Source of the DNA: CAYRDC01 sp964422925
GTDB lineage: Bacteria > Bacteroidota > Bacteroidia > Chitinophagales > S012-47
Length of the DNA: 64,000 nucleotides
Reading direction: 5' to 3'
Assembly (NCBI GenBank): GCA_964422925.1
Contig: CAYRDC010000006.1
Span: 62,001-126,000 of the forward strand
Positions within the stretch are counted from its first letter, which is position 1. Every line of letters starts with the position of its first letter. Positions 26,248 through 36,000 of the stretch are shown piece after piece. The notes below the pieces were generated by a model. It saw nothing but the letters and a program-made list of their open reading frames with translations. It had not been told where the DNA came from and did not search any database. Position numbers and translations under genes: made by a program.

Positions 26248-27940
26248 ACATATCCAATTCTTCCGGTTTGAACAGGTTAATATATTTGGATTTTGCCTCG
26301 TTCTCAGCTTCAGCCCTTACGATAAATAATTCCGCTGAGCGGGCAAAACGCTCGTCTCTTTCAGCATCCAGCAGCAGAAGATGGCCCATGATGATATTGC
26401 CCGCCATTTCCACCAGCCTCCGGGCATGAAAATCATGATATTCACTGTCTTCCACGGCCATAACCCGCGAAACGGCTTCTTCATATTCATTGGTCATGGC
26501 CTTCAGCATATCCTTCAGCTCCTGACGGGAATCATGGATATCCATGGCTTCGTATTCGCGGATCCTTTTCAGGAAAGCGCCTGTGGTAACGCCCCGTATA
26601 GCGGCAACAACCTGCATCTGGGAAGTGCCTTCATAAATGGAAGTAATCCGCGCATCGCGGTAAAGGCGTTCCACCCGGAAATCCTGCATATAGCCGGTTC
26701 CGCCATGGATTTGAATGGCGTCATAAGCTATTTTGTTGCAATACTCGCTGGACATGAGTTTTAGCAAGGGGGTGTACATATCCGCGAGGCGCATATATTT
26801 TTTCATTTCCTGGCGTTCTTCCGGTTCGAGATTGCGGTGTTTCTGCACAAAGGCATATCCCTTGTACATATCCACAAACCGGGTGGTCTCATAGAGCAGA
26901 GCGCGTTCGGCATGGATCAGTACCTGCATGTCGGTAAGCATCTCGTACACAGCCGGGAACTGCATAACCGGCTTGCCGAACTGTGCTCTTTCGTGGGCAT
27001 ATTTCAGGGCTTCGCGGTAAGCGGCTTCAGAAATACCCACGGATTGGGCGCCAATTCCCAGGCGCGCGGCATTCATCAGCGACATGACATATTTGATCAG
27101 CCCCAAACGCCTTTCTCCCACCAGTTTGGCCGGGGCATTTTTATACACCAGCTCGCAAGTGGGCGAACCTTTGATGCCCAGTTTATGCTCAATCCTGCGG
27201 ACAGTAACCGCTTCTGAGTTCCGGTCATACACAAACAGGGACAGGCCGCGGCCATCGGTAGTGCCTTCTTCTGAACGGGCCAGCACCAGGGCCATATCCG
27301 CATCCCCGTTGGTAATAAACCGTTTCACACCATTCAGCAGCCAGGTGCCTTTTTCTTCATCCCAGGAGGCTTTCAGCTGCACGGCCTGCAGGTCGGATCC
27401 CGCGTCCGGTTCCGTAAGCGCCATGGCCCCGGTCGCTCCGCGGGTAAACCGGGGGAGGTATTCTTCGGCCAGTTCTTCCGAACCGAATTCCCGGAGGGTT
27501 TCCGCGCAATCCTGCAAACCCCAGATATTGGCAAAAGCCCCATCAGCCCGGGAAACAATTTCATTGGAAATCACATAAGGAGTCAGCGGAAAATTCAGGC
27601 CGCCATATTTCCGGGGCAGCGACATGCCCATCAGGCCGGCATTCACCATGGCATCGAGGTTTTCTTTGGTTCCCCGCGCATACCGCACATGGTTGTCCTC
27701 CACGCAGGGGCCTTCACGATCCACCTCATCAGCATTGGGCGCACAGATATTCGCGCAGATATCCCCTACAATTTCCAGTACCTGGTCATAGCTGTCCATG
27801 GCATCCGCAAAATCCTGCGGGGCATAATCATACTGGTCCTTCTTCGAAAAGTCATTCTCGCGCATCCGCACGATTTTTTCCATCAGCGGATGGGTCAGAT
27901 GAAATTTCAGGTCAGGATTGTCGGTGTAGAAATTGCTCAT
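26231..27940 (-). CDS. Acyl-CoA dehydrogenase family protein
   Basis: A 569-residue flavoenzyme, longer than the usual 380 residues because of a C-terminal helical extension (from about 425), as in the large acyl-CoA dehydrogenase subgroup. Visible motifs include MALTEPDAGSDLQAVQLKA (FAD/substrate domain), RAQFGKPVMQFPAVYEML, and IYEGTSQMQ, whose Glu is the likely catalytic base. It oxidises acyl-CoA and passes electrons to ETF. Its ATG overlaps the etfA stop by one base, so etfB-etfA-acd is one operon. Chain-length preference is unknown. Confidence 0.93.
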   Translation of the reverse strand: MSNFYTDNPDLKFHLTHPLMEKIVRMRENDFSKKDQYDYAPQDFADAMDSYDQVLEIVGDICANICAPNADEVDREGPCVEDNHVRYARGTKENLDAMVNAGLMGMSLPRKYGGLNFPLTPYVISNEIVSRADGAFANIWGLQDCAETLREFGSEELAEEYLPRFTRGATGAMALTEPDAGSDLQAVQLKASWDEEKGTWLLNGVKRFITNGDADMALVLARSEEGTTDGRGLSLFVYDRNSEAVTVRRIEHKLGIKGSPTCELVYKNAPAKLVGERRLGLIKYVMSLMNAARLGIGAQSVGISEAAYREALKYAHERAQFGKPVMQFPAVYEMLTDMQVLIHAERALLYETTRFVDMYKGYAFVQKHRNLEPEERQEMKKYMRLADMYTPLLKLMSSEYCNKIAYDAIQIHGGTGYMQDFRVERLYRDARITSIYEGTSQMQVVAAIRGVTTGAFLKRIREYEAMDIHDSRQELKDMLKAMTNEYEEAVSRVMAVEDSEYHDFHARRLVEMAGNIIMGHLLLLDAERDERFARSAELFIVRAEAENEAKSKYINLFKPEELDMYRISD

Positions 27941-28959
27941 TACTTGGTGTTTTTGGCATAGAATTCAATCATTTTCGGCACCACTTCCATCAGGTCGCCC
28001 ACAATGGTATAGTCCGCGATTTGGTTCAACGGAGCGTCAGGATCCGTGTTGATAGAAATGATCTGGGCCGACTGGTCCATACCGGCCCGGTGCTGTACCG
28101 CCCCGGAAATGCCGCAGGCAATGTAGAGTTTGGGCCGAACCGTAACGCCTGTTTGTCCCACCTGCCTTTCATGCTCGATAAAGCCAGCGTCCACCGCGGC
28201 ACGTGTTCCGGCCACTTCCCCGCCCAGCAGGCGGGCCAGTTCAAACAAGGGTTCAAAATTTTCCTTCGACCCGACCCCATAGCCACCGGCCACAATAATG
28301 GGTGCGCCCGTAAGATTGATCTTTTTCCGGGTGATTTTCCGGTCCAGTATCTTAACAGCAAACTCCTGTTCGCTCAGCCATTCTTCCAGGTCAACCGGTA
28401 CAACCTTTCCTGTATGCCCGGTATCGTAGACGGCTTTTTTCATGACCCCCTCCCGCACCGTTGCCATCTGTGGATGCATATCCGGGTTAATAATGGTAGC
28501 CAGGATATTGCCCCCAAAGGCAGGACGGATCTGGTACAGCAGGTTTTTGTATTCTTTTTTGGTTTTGGGATCGGTATAATCCCCGATAATCAGCTCGGTG
28601 CAGTCGGCTGTCAGACCGCACTTCAGGGCCGAAGCCACCCGCGGGCTGACATCCCGCCCGATGGGCGTTCCGCCAAACAAAACAATCTGCGGGTTTTCCC
28701 GCCTGAATAATTCTATCAGGATCTTCGCATGAGGCAGTGTCAGGTATTCCTTCAGCTTTTTATCATCGGCTATATGAACGATATCTGCCCCATAAGGGAA
28801 TAACTGGTTTTCGATGCCCTGCAGGTCATATCCGATCACCACCGCTTCCAGCAAACAACCCAGGTCGTCTGCCAGGTGGCGCCCTTTGGTCATCAGTTCA
28901 AGGCTTACATCGGATATTTTTCCATCCTCCAGTTCACAGTAGACAAAAATATTTTTCAC
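27940..28959 (-). CDS. etfA: Electron transfer flavoprotein subunit alpha
   Basis: A 339-residue EtfA. The N-terminal domain resembles EtfB. The C-terminal FAD domain has IIVAGGYGVGSKENFEPL, GTRAAVDAGFIEHERQVGQTG and YIACGISGAVQHRAGM, which form the FAD-binding core. It shuttles electrons from acyl-CoA dehydrogenases to the respiratory chain. It sits 11 bases after etfB and overlaps the dehydrogenase gene by one base. Confidence 0.95.
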   Translation of the reverse strand: MKNIFVYCELEDGKISDVSLELMTKGRHLADDLGCLLEAVVIGYDLQGIENQLFPYGADIVHIADDKKLKEYLTLPHAKILIELFRRENPQIVLFGGTPIGRDVSPRVASALKCGLTADCTELIIGDYTDPKTKKEYKNLLYQIRPAFGGNILATIINPDMHPQMATVREGVMKKAVYDTGHTGKVVPVDLEEWLSEQEFAVKILDRKITRKKINLTGAPIIVAGGYGVGSKENFEPLFELARLLGGEVAGTRAAVDAGFIEHERQVGQTGVTVRPKLYIACGISGAVQHRAGMDQSAQIISINTDPDAPLNQIADYTIVGDLMEVVPKMIEFYAKNTK

Positions 28960-28970
28960 GGGTAGTGTAT

Positions 28971-29846
28971 TTAACCAATAGTATGTTGATCAATAAGTTC
29001 TTTCACCAACGATTCGATGGCTTCATCAGTGGCTTCCAGCACTTTGGAATCTTTTGCCTGGAGCACCACATTTTCGACTTTTTTCACCTTGGTGGGAGAT
29101 CCGGCCAGTCCAAGCCACTGAATATCCGCCCCGATATCTTCAACACTCCATTCTTCTATCTCCAGGTAATGGCGTTTTTCATGAAGCGCCAGGATATCAT
29201 CACTTTCTCTTTTTAACTCAGTGGCAGTCCGGGCATACTTGTATTTCATAAGCCGTTTGGCATTCCGCGGCCGGCATTCAGGGGCGATTCCATGTACCGT
29301 TATTAAAACCGGCATGGGCGCAGACAGTATTTCGAGACCCTGTTCCAGCCTGCGGTGAACGATTACTTTTCCATCCTGAATTTCCTGTATTGATTCCGCG
29401 TAGGTCACCTGGGGAATCCCCAGTTTTTCAGCCGTTTGGGGGCCAACCTGGGCTGTATCTCCGTCAATCGCCTGCCGCCCGGCAAAAACAATATCGAAAG
29501 GAGCCGCCTTCCGGATCGCCAGGGCAAGGGAATAGGAAGTGGCCAGCGTGTCCGATCCGGCAAATCGCTTGTCGGTTATCAATATGCCGCGGTCGGCTCC
29601 CCGGTAAAGGCTTTCGCGCAGTATGGAAGCCGCACGGGGAGGGCCCATGGTAATTACTGTAATCTTTGTGTCCGGGTACCGGTCTTTGATGCGAAGCGCC
29701 TGTTCCAGCCCTTTCAGGTCGTCAGGGTTAAAGATGGCTGGCAGAGCCGCCCGGTTTATGGTACCGTCCGACTTCATACTGTCCTTGCCCACATGACGTG
29801 TATCCGGCACTTGTTTAGCCAGTACAATCAGATGTAATCCTTTCAT
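28971..29846 (-). CDS. etfB: Electron transfer flavoprotein subunit beta
   Basis: A 291-residue EtfB with the family motifs VLAKQVPDTRHVG, FNPDDLKGLEQALRIKD, AGRQAIDGDTAQVGP and the C-terminal SPTKVKKV. With EtfA it forms the FAD/AMP-containing heterodimer. I start it at the ATG at 29846, where the family normally begins with KGLHLIVLAKQ; the frame is open 13 codons further upstream. It is the first gene of the etfB-etfA-acd operon. Confidence 0.94.
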   Translation of the reverse strand: MKGLHLIVLAKQVPDTRHVGKDSMKSDGTINRAALPAIFNPDDLKGLEQALRIKDRYPDTKITVITMGPPRAASILRESLYRGADRGILITDKRFAGSDTLATSYSLALAIRKAAPFDIVFAGRQAIDGDTAQVGPQTAEKLGIPQVTYAESIQEIQDGKVIVHRRLEQGLEILSAPMPVLITVHGIAPECRPRNAKRLMKYKYARTATELKRESDDILALHEKRHYLEIEEWSVEDIGADIQWLGLAGSPTKVKKVENVVLQAKDSKVLEATDEAIESLVKELIDQHTIG

Positions 29847-29983
29847 AAACGGGTTTTCTATAGGCCAATAATAGGGAATGCGCATAAAAATAAGAGAAGT
29901 GCACCTAAATAGGTTATGACCTTTATCACTCTTTGTAAACAGGCTGGCACCAGGTGAGATCTTACATATTTACCGGAAAGTCT

Positions 29984-29991
29984 TAATTTTG
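29984..29991 (+). promoter_or_regulatory. Bacteroidota -7 box (TAATTTTG)
   Basis: A full match to TAnnTTTG, 84 bases before the fabI ATG. The resulting leader is about 75-80 bases. I see no riboswitch or clear terminator in it. Confidence 0.45.
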
Positions 29992-30075
29992 AGCCTTCAC
30001 TTATGGACCTAACCCCGTAACCCCGAAGCCCAAAGGGTTATTCTCTGTAACATAACCAAGACAAAGCAACCTGCA

Positions 30076-30888
30076 ATGAATAATCAAATACTGCAAGGAA
30101 AAACCGGAATTATTTTCGGAGCGCTGGATGAGCAATCCATTGCCTGGAAAGTAGCCGACCTGTGCGCACGGGAAGGAGCCCGGTTTACCCTCACCAATGC
30201 GCCCTCTGCCATCCGCTTTGGTCAAATTAACGAACTGGCCAAAAAACACAATACGGAAGTCATTCCGGCCGATGCGACCAATATGTACGATCTCGATAAT
30301 CTTTTTAAAAGAAGTATGGAAGTGCTGGAAGGACCGGTAGATTTTGTGCTGCACAGCATTGGCATGGGAATGAACGTCCGCAAAAACATTCCCTATACCG
30401 ATATTAATTATGACTTTTTCCTGCGCACCCTGGATATATCAGCCCTGTCCTTTCACCGGATTCTTCAAACGGCCATGAAACTGGATGCCATTAAAAAATG
30501 GGGCTCTGTACTGGCATTGACCTATATTGCCGCCCAACGGACCTTCCCGGGATATCATGAAATGGCCGAAGCCAAGGCCTTGCTCGAATCAATTGCCCGC
30601 AGCTTCGGGTACCATTATGGCAGAATGAAAAAAGTCAGGATTAATACCATTTCACAGTCTCCGACTATTACCACGGCCGGTTCCAAAGTGCAGGGCTTTA
30701 ATGCTTTTATCCGTTTTGCCGATAAAATGTCTCCATTGGGCAATGCCGATGCAGAGGACTGCGCCAGGTATTGCGTGATGATGTTTTCAGATTATACCCG
30801 GAAAGTAACCATGCAAAACCTGTATCATGACGGAGGTTTCTCTTCAGTGGGGTTTAGCGAAGATTTAATGGACTTTCTGAAAAAATAA
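30076..30888 (+). CDS. fabI: Enoyl-ACP reductase
   Basis: FabI reduces enoyl-ACP in each fatty-acid elongation cycle using NAD(P)H. The 270-residue short-chain dehydrogenase fold has the FabI-specific nucleotide loop GALDEQSIAWKVA (in place of GxxxGxG), a second active-site tyrosine (Tyr150), and the Tyr160-x6-Lys167 catalytic pair in YHEMAEAK. The SQSPTITTAGSKV substrate loop follows. Length is normal. Confidence 0.94.
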   Translation: MNNQILQGKTGIIFGALDEQSIAWKVADLCAREGARFTLTNAPSAIRFGQINELAKKHNTEVIPADATNMYDLDNLFKRSMEVLEGPVDFVLHSIGMGMNVRKNIPYTDINYDFFLRTLDISALSFHRILQTAMKLDAIKKWGSVLALTYIAAQRTFPGYHEMAEAKALLESIARSFGYHYGRMKKVRINTISQSPTITTAGSKVQGFNAFIRFADKMSPLGNADAEDCARYCVMMFSDYTRKVTMQNLYHDGGFSSVGFSEDLMDFLKK

Positions 30889-31196
30889 AGATAAACTCCT
30901 CTGCTTCAATTCAATCTGATTTAGCTCTCCTCAAAAGATTCATTTCTTTCATCCTGCCTTTTGTAGGAATCTGCTGAATTTACAGTGCCCTGAACAAAAA
31001 TAGTGTTTGCATACATTCTTTTTGTAACAAACCAAAAGTGTGTACGTAGAACACACCGAATTTTTCGAGGAAGCTGTCATTGAATCAACTGGAATGAGCC
31101 AAAGCAGAAGACGATACAAAGCTTTCTCACAGACAAAAATGGCAAAGGCAACTTTCAGTTTTTAAATAACAAATTGTTTAACAAAACCCCTTAATC
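30889..31196. other. Intergenic region upstream of a T9SS gene
   Basis: This 308-base gap has no convincing gene. It contains a 6-base inverted repeat (GTGTGT at 31038-31043, ACACAC at 31051-31056) that could be an operator. Several T-rich stretches ending in TTTG occur near 31010-31025, but none fully matches TAnnTTTG. It probably holds the promoter of the T9SS gene that starts at 31197. Confidence 0.35.
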
Positions 31197-32813
31197 ATGA
31201 AAGCTTTAAAAACCCCTTTGATCGGATTGATATCAGGTCTTATCCTGATGGTCAGTTCAAGCACAGTGCACGCGCAGTTCATACCTGCTTCTACACCCGA
31301 TGCACAAATTTCTAACGGCCAACCCATCCTTCCACCCATGAACGTAGCCAACGATGTAGTCACCTTTAAAAATGGTGAACTTAAGGCTATGGTATGGGAT
31401 GGTGATGTGCCGACTTTGGCATTTGACTATAAGGATGGAGCCGTAACCGGTATGTTTGCTCTTGGACAGGGCGGGCCAGCCGGTGTTGGATTAATCACGG
31501 ATCCTGATGTGGTTATTGATCCCAACGGATCAGGCAGAATGCTGGTTGTCTACAAAGGTCAGGATGACCAGATTTACCTGGAGCTCTTTGAATATAACGA
31601 TATAGGCGGAGCCCAGGTATCGCCTCCTAAAATGGTAAACCCGACAACAGGCTTCTGCAACAGCCCCAATGTGGACGTATCTGCCACGGGCGATGTAGTG
31701 ATCACCTGGGAAGAAAATGGTGACATTTTTGCCCGCAGGTTTAATTTCGTGTCCGGGCTGTATCCCCACACCTTAAAGGTGAATGGTGATCCATTATCTC
31801 CTTCAGGTCTTTGCTCATCTCCGGATGTGGCCATTGCCCGTATTCCTGGTTCACTGGTTCCTTCCTACATGGTAGACTTTGTGTTTATTAAGGAATACAA
31901 CGGCAAAAAATCTGTATGGCTCCAACGGGTTACCCTGGATGAAATTACTTCAGGTGGCAAAGGCGTGAAGAACTATGGCTATGGTTTTACCAAACAATTG
32001 TTCAGCGCTGATCCCGGCCAAACACTGGGCGCTCCGCGCATTGCCGCTCCGGCAGACAATCCGGCCCTGAGTCCTTATGATTTCACCGTTGTGGTACGTG
32101 TTAACGATGGCAGCAGTGATCATCTGTGGGCCATTACACACCACCTCGCCACAGCCGGGTTTGATCAATTGAATTACACGGAACTGAATGCAAACCCCAA
32201 CGATATTACCATGTGTGGTAATGGCGATCCGGTGGTAAGCTATGTTGGCAATGCCATTATCACTGCCTGGACTTATGCCGATGGCGCCTGCGCGCTGATC
32301 AGCGGTACCAAGGAAGTGATTGTCCGCCAACTGGCCTGGGACGGCACACCCTTGTATCCCGATTACTCCATCGTGAACTTTGACCTGATGGGTGATCAGT
32401 ATCGCATCGCTGTTTCAGGTAACCATTCCGCCATTGGTCAAACATTCTATACGTTCTATGACGAAAACGCTCAGTCTATCGCCTACAAATCAAGCGAGTA
32501 TTCGAATATTGACCTGAAATGGACTGGTAATGAAACACCAGATGCTGAAACCAGCCTGGACGTTTATCCTGTTCCGGTAATGGATGAAATGACCCTGAGC
32601 ATTAATATCGCCAAAGGTGAAACCCCTGAAATGCTCGAGGTTTACAACATGGCCGGCCAGGTAGTGTACCGCTTTGACGCATCCAATCTTCATGAAGGCA
32701 ATAATACCCTTACCTGGAATGCCAAAAATGAAAACGTGGGTGCTGGTGTGTACATGATCCGTCTGGTTACGGATAAGAGTACAAAATCAATTACCGTGAA
32801 CAAAGCCAAGTAA
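31197..32813 (+). CDS. T9SS type A sorting domain protein
   Basis: A 538-residue exported protein with a signal peptide ending in STVHAQ. The middle (about 30-440) is an unrecognised beta-rich region of repeated strands with WDGD- and ITWEENGDIFARRF-like segments, resembling a beta-propeller. The C-terminal domain (about 455-538) is a classic type A sorting domain: LDVYPVPVMDEM, LEVYNMAGQVVY, and VGAGVYMIRLVTD ending in a basic tail. It should cross the outer membrane by T9SS and be anchored or released. Function is unknown. It is monocistronic, with a terminator just after. Confidence 0.85.
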   Translation: MKALKTPLIGLISGLILMVSSSTVHAQFIPASTPDAQISNGQPILPPMNVANDVVTFKNGELKAMVWDGDVPTLAFDYKDGAVTGMFALGQGGPAGVGLITDPDVVIDPNGSGRMLVVYKGQDDQIYLELFEYNDIGGAQVSPPKMVNPTTGFCNSPNVDVSATGDVVITWEENGDIFARRFNFVSGLYPHTLKVNGDPLSPSGLCSSPDVAIARIPGSLVPSYMVDFVFIKEYNGKKSVWLQRVTLDEITSGGKGVKNYGYGFTKQLFSADPGQTLGAPRIAAPADNPALSPYDFTVVVRVNDGSSDHLWAITHHLATAGFDQLNYTELNANPNDITMCGNGDPVVSYVGNAIITAWTYADGACALISGTKEVIVRQLAWDGTPLYPDYSIVNFDLMGDQYRIAVSGNHSAIGQTFYTFYDENAQSIAYKSSEYSNIDLKWTGNETPDAETSLDVYPVPVMDEMTLSINIAKGETPEMLEVYNMAGQVVYRFDASNLHEGNNTLTWNAKNENVGAGVYMIRLVTDKSTKSITVNKAK

Positions 32814-32862
32814 AATTCCCTGATTCAAAACGTTCCGTAAATTGATTTTGCATCATAACAGC

Positions 32863-32898
32863 GCTGCCCGGAAAAAATTTTCGGGCAGCCTGTTTTTT
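32863..32898 (+). terminator. Rho-independent terminator
   Basis: GCTGCCCG at 32863-32870 pairs with CGGGCAGC at 32882-32889, followed by a T run at 32892-32898. It ends the type A T9SS gene. Confidence 0.9.
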
Positions 32899-33047
32899 AT
32901 ACACTATGTTAGTTGAAAAATGCTGCTGTTCTTGGTGGAATAAAGGAAAATGACCCTTCCGGCAGCTGCATTCGACTTGGATTTTTGCCTGAAATCCAGT
33001 ATTTTAGTAAAGTTTTATTCCTGAAGATTGATTAACCAGGTGTCCTG

Positions 33048-36000
33048 ATGCGCGCAAAATACCTCATATTTGCCGTTTGCAGCTTCTTGCTCCTGCCTTC
33101 CCTCAATGCGCAGCACGAAGGAGATTACTGGTATTTTGGTGAAAATGCCGGGTTGCATTTTAGCGGAGCTTCCCCTACCGTACTTACGAATGGCGCCCTG
33201 AACACTTATGAAGGATGTGCCACCATTAGTGATGCTACCGGTAACCTGTTGTTTTATACCGATGGCCGGAAAGTATACAATGCCAACCACGATACTATGG
33301 CCAACGGAAACGGGCTGCTGGGTGGTTTCAGTTCCACCCAGGCAGCGGCCATTGTGCCGGCACCGGGTTCTCCCAGTTTGTATTACATATTCACTACCGA
33401 CAATTCAGGAGGGCAAAACGGACTTCGTTACTCCTTGGTTGACATGGGCCAGCAAGGCGGGCTCGGAGCCGTGATTCAAAAAAATATTTTACTGTATACC
33501 CCGGTTACGGAGAAACTCATTGCCGTAAAACACGCTAATAACCAAGACATCTGGGTTATCGCGCATGAGTTTAATTCTGACGCTTACCTGGCTTACCGGG
33601 TTAGCCCATCAGGGGTTGATACCAATGCGGTGGTAAGCCATATCGGATCCGTGCAAGGCACGATGAACTTCCAGGGATACCTGAAAGCCTCCCCTGACGG
33701 TACCAAACTGGCAGCAGCTATTTCCATCCTGGCTGATAAAGTGGAAATATTCAGCTTCGATACACAAAACGGCACCCTGAGCAACCTGATTACCATTCCC
33801 AATGTGGACAATCCTTATGGAATTGAATTTTCTCCGGACGGGACCAAATTGTACGTATCCTCGCGAATGCCCGGAAAAATCACTCAATACACCCTGAATG
33901 CCGGGTCACAGCAGGCTATTATCAATTCAGCCGTAACGGTTTACAACGGAAATAACCCGTTTGCCCTGCAGCTGGCTCCCGATGGAAAAATATATGTGGC
34001 ATTCAACAACAGCTTTTACCTGAGCAGGATTGAAAGCCCCAATCTTCCGGGAAGCTCGTGTAATTACCAGTCCAATGCCGTGTTCCTGGGGGGAAAACGT
34101 TCGAAAATCGGATTGCCCGCGTTTATACCTAACTATTTCCAACCGGGCATTTTGGCCAGTAGTTTCTGCTTCGGAAGCCTCACCCAGTTCCAGCTGACCG
34201 ACACCAGCCAGGTGGATTCAGTGCTCTGGAATTTTGGAGACACAGCTTCTTCCCAAAACACTTCTGCCAGCTTGTCAGCGGTTCATACATATTCTGATAC
34301 CGGCCATTTCACGGTGACTGTCCAGGTTTACCATAACGGTGGGACGACAACCGCCACCTCAGACATTTATATTGAACCGATCCCGCAGGTAAATTTCGGA
34401 AATGACACCACCATTTGCGCCACGACAACCATTATACTCAACGCGGGGAATCCCGGGGCCTTATACACCTGGTCCACGGGTGATTCAGTGCAAGCTATCC
34501 AAGTCAATACTTCCGGAACCTACTGGGTGGAAGTGACTACTGCCAACGGCTGCGTTGCTTCCGATACCGTGCAAATAACCGTTTTGCCACCGGTCATACT
34601 CCAGGTGAGCAAAGACACGGCTATTTGTAAAAACCAAAGCGTTCAATTGCATGTGAGCGGTGCCCAGAGCTACCAGTGGCAGCCGGCTTCTTCCCTGAGC
34701 GATCCGGCTATAGCTGATCCGGTAGCTTCTCCCGCTTACAGCACACAATACACCGTTACCGGTACAGATGTCAATCAATGCACCGGTACAGCCACTGTGC
34801 TGGTTCATGTTTATCCCTTACCGAATTACATGCTTCCGGTGGAGACCAGCATTTGTTTGGGAGATACCGCTCTGCTGAACGCACCCCCTGCAAACTCTTA
34901 TCAATGGACCCCGCAGGCCTGGGTAAATTGCGACACTTGCCAGCAGATAGAGGCAATGCCCCAGGCGACTACCATCTACACCGTGACCTACACAAACTCT
35001 TTCGGATGCCAGCGGGAAGGTTTATTTACCGTTCATGTAGCGGCCTTGCCGGTCGTTTCAGCCGGACCTGATGTACAGGCCTGTGCCGGAACCAGCGTGC
35101 AATTACAGGGCAGCGCCAGCGATACCAGCGGAATCGCTTCTTACCTTTGGACTCCTTCCCAGGGATTGTCCAGTACGACTATTCCGGATCCGTTTGCCAA
35201 CCCGGCAGCCAGCACGGCTTATGTGCTGACGGCCACCAACACCCTGGGATGTTCTGCCAGCGATACGGTTCAATTTACAAGAGACCAGCTTTCGGTGGAT
35301 GCGGGACAGCCGGTAACGGTTTGCCCCGGCTCTTCGGTACAGCTTCAGGCTATTGGCAGTACAATAGGCTCCTGGGACTGGAAACCGGCTTCACTTCTTG
35401 ACAATCCGCATATTGCCAATCCCACAGCAACCGTTTCACAGAATACCGTATTCACCGTAACCCTGACCAACGCCAATGGCTGCGTGGCCACAGATTCAGT
35501 GGAGGTAAGTGTATTCAATCCGCTTACCGTGGAGGCCGGGAAAGATACTTTTGTTTGCCAGGGCGAGAGCCTGCAACTGCAGGCGAGCGGGAGCGGATTC
35601 TTTACATGGGATCCGGCACCAGGCCTTAGCTGCCTGAATTGCAGCAACCCGGTGGCCAGCCCGGTAGCTGACCAATACTATTACGTGACCGTAAGCGGTG
35701 TGAATGGCTGCACCGCCAGGGACTCTGTATTTGTGAAGGTTCGCCCCGCGCCCGTGGTCAGTGTTCCCGCTGACACAAGTATTTGCCCGGGTGAATCGGT
35801 GCAGTTGAGCGCAACGGGCGGTCAGTCGTACCAGTGGGCACCCATGTCACAATTAAGTTGCGCCACCTGCTCCAGCCCTATGGCCAGCCCGGTGGTTTCG
35901 ACCCTATACACAGTTACCGTATCCGATGCGTTCGGATGCCAGAATAAAGCCACCGTAAAAATTAACCTGAAACCCAAACCTACAATAAGCTATACCGGCA

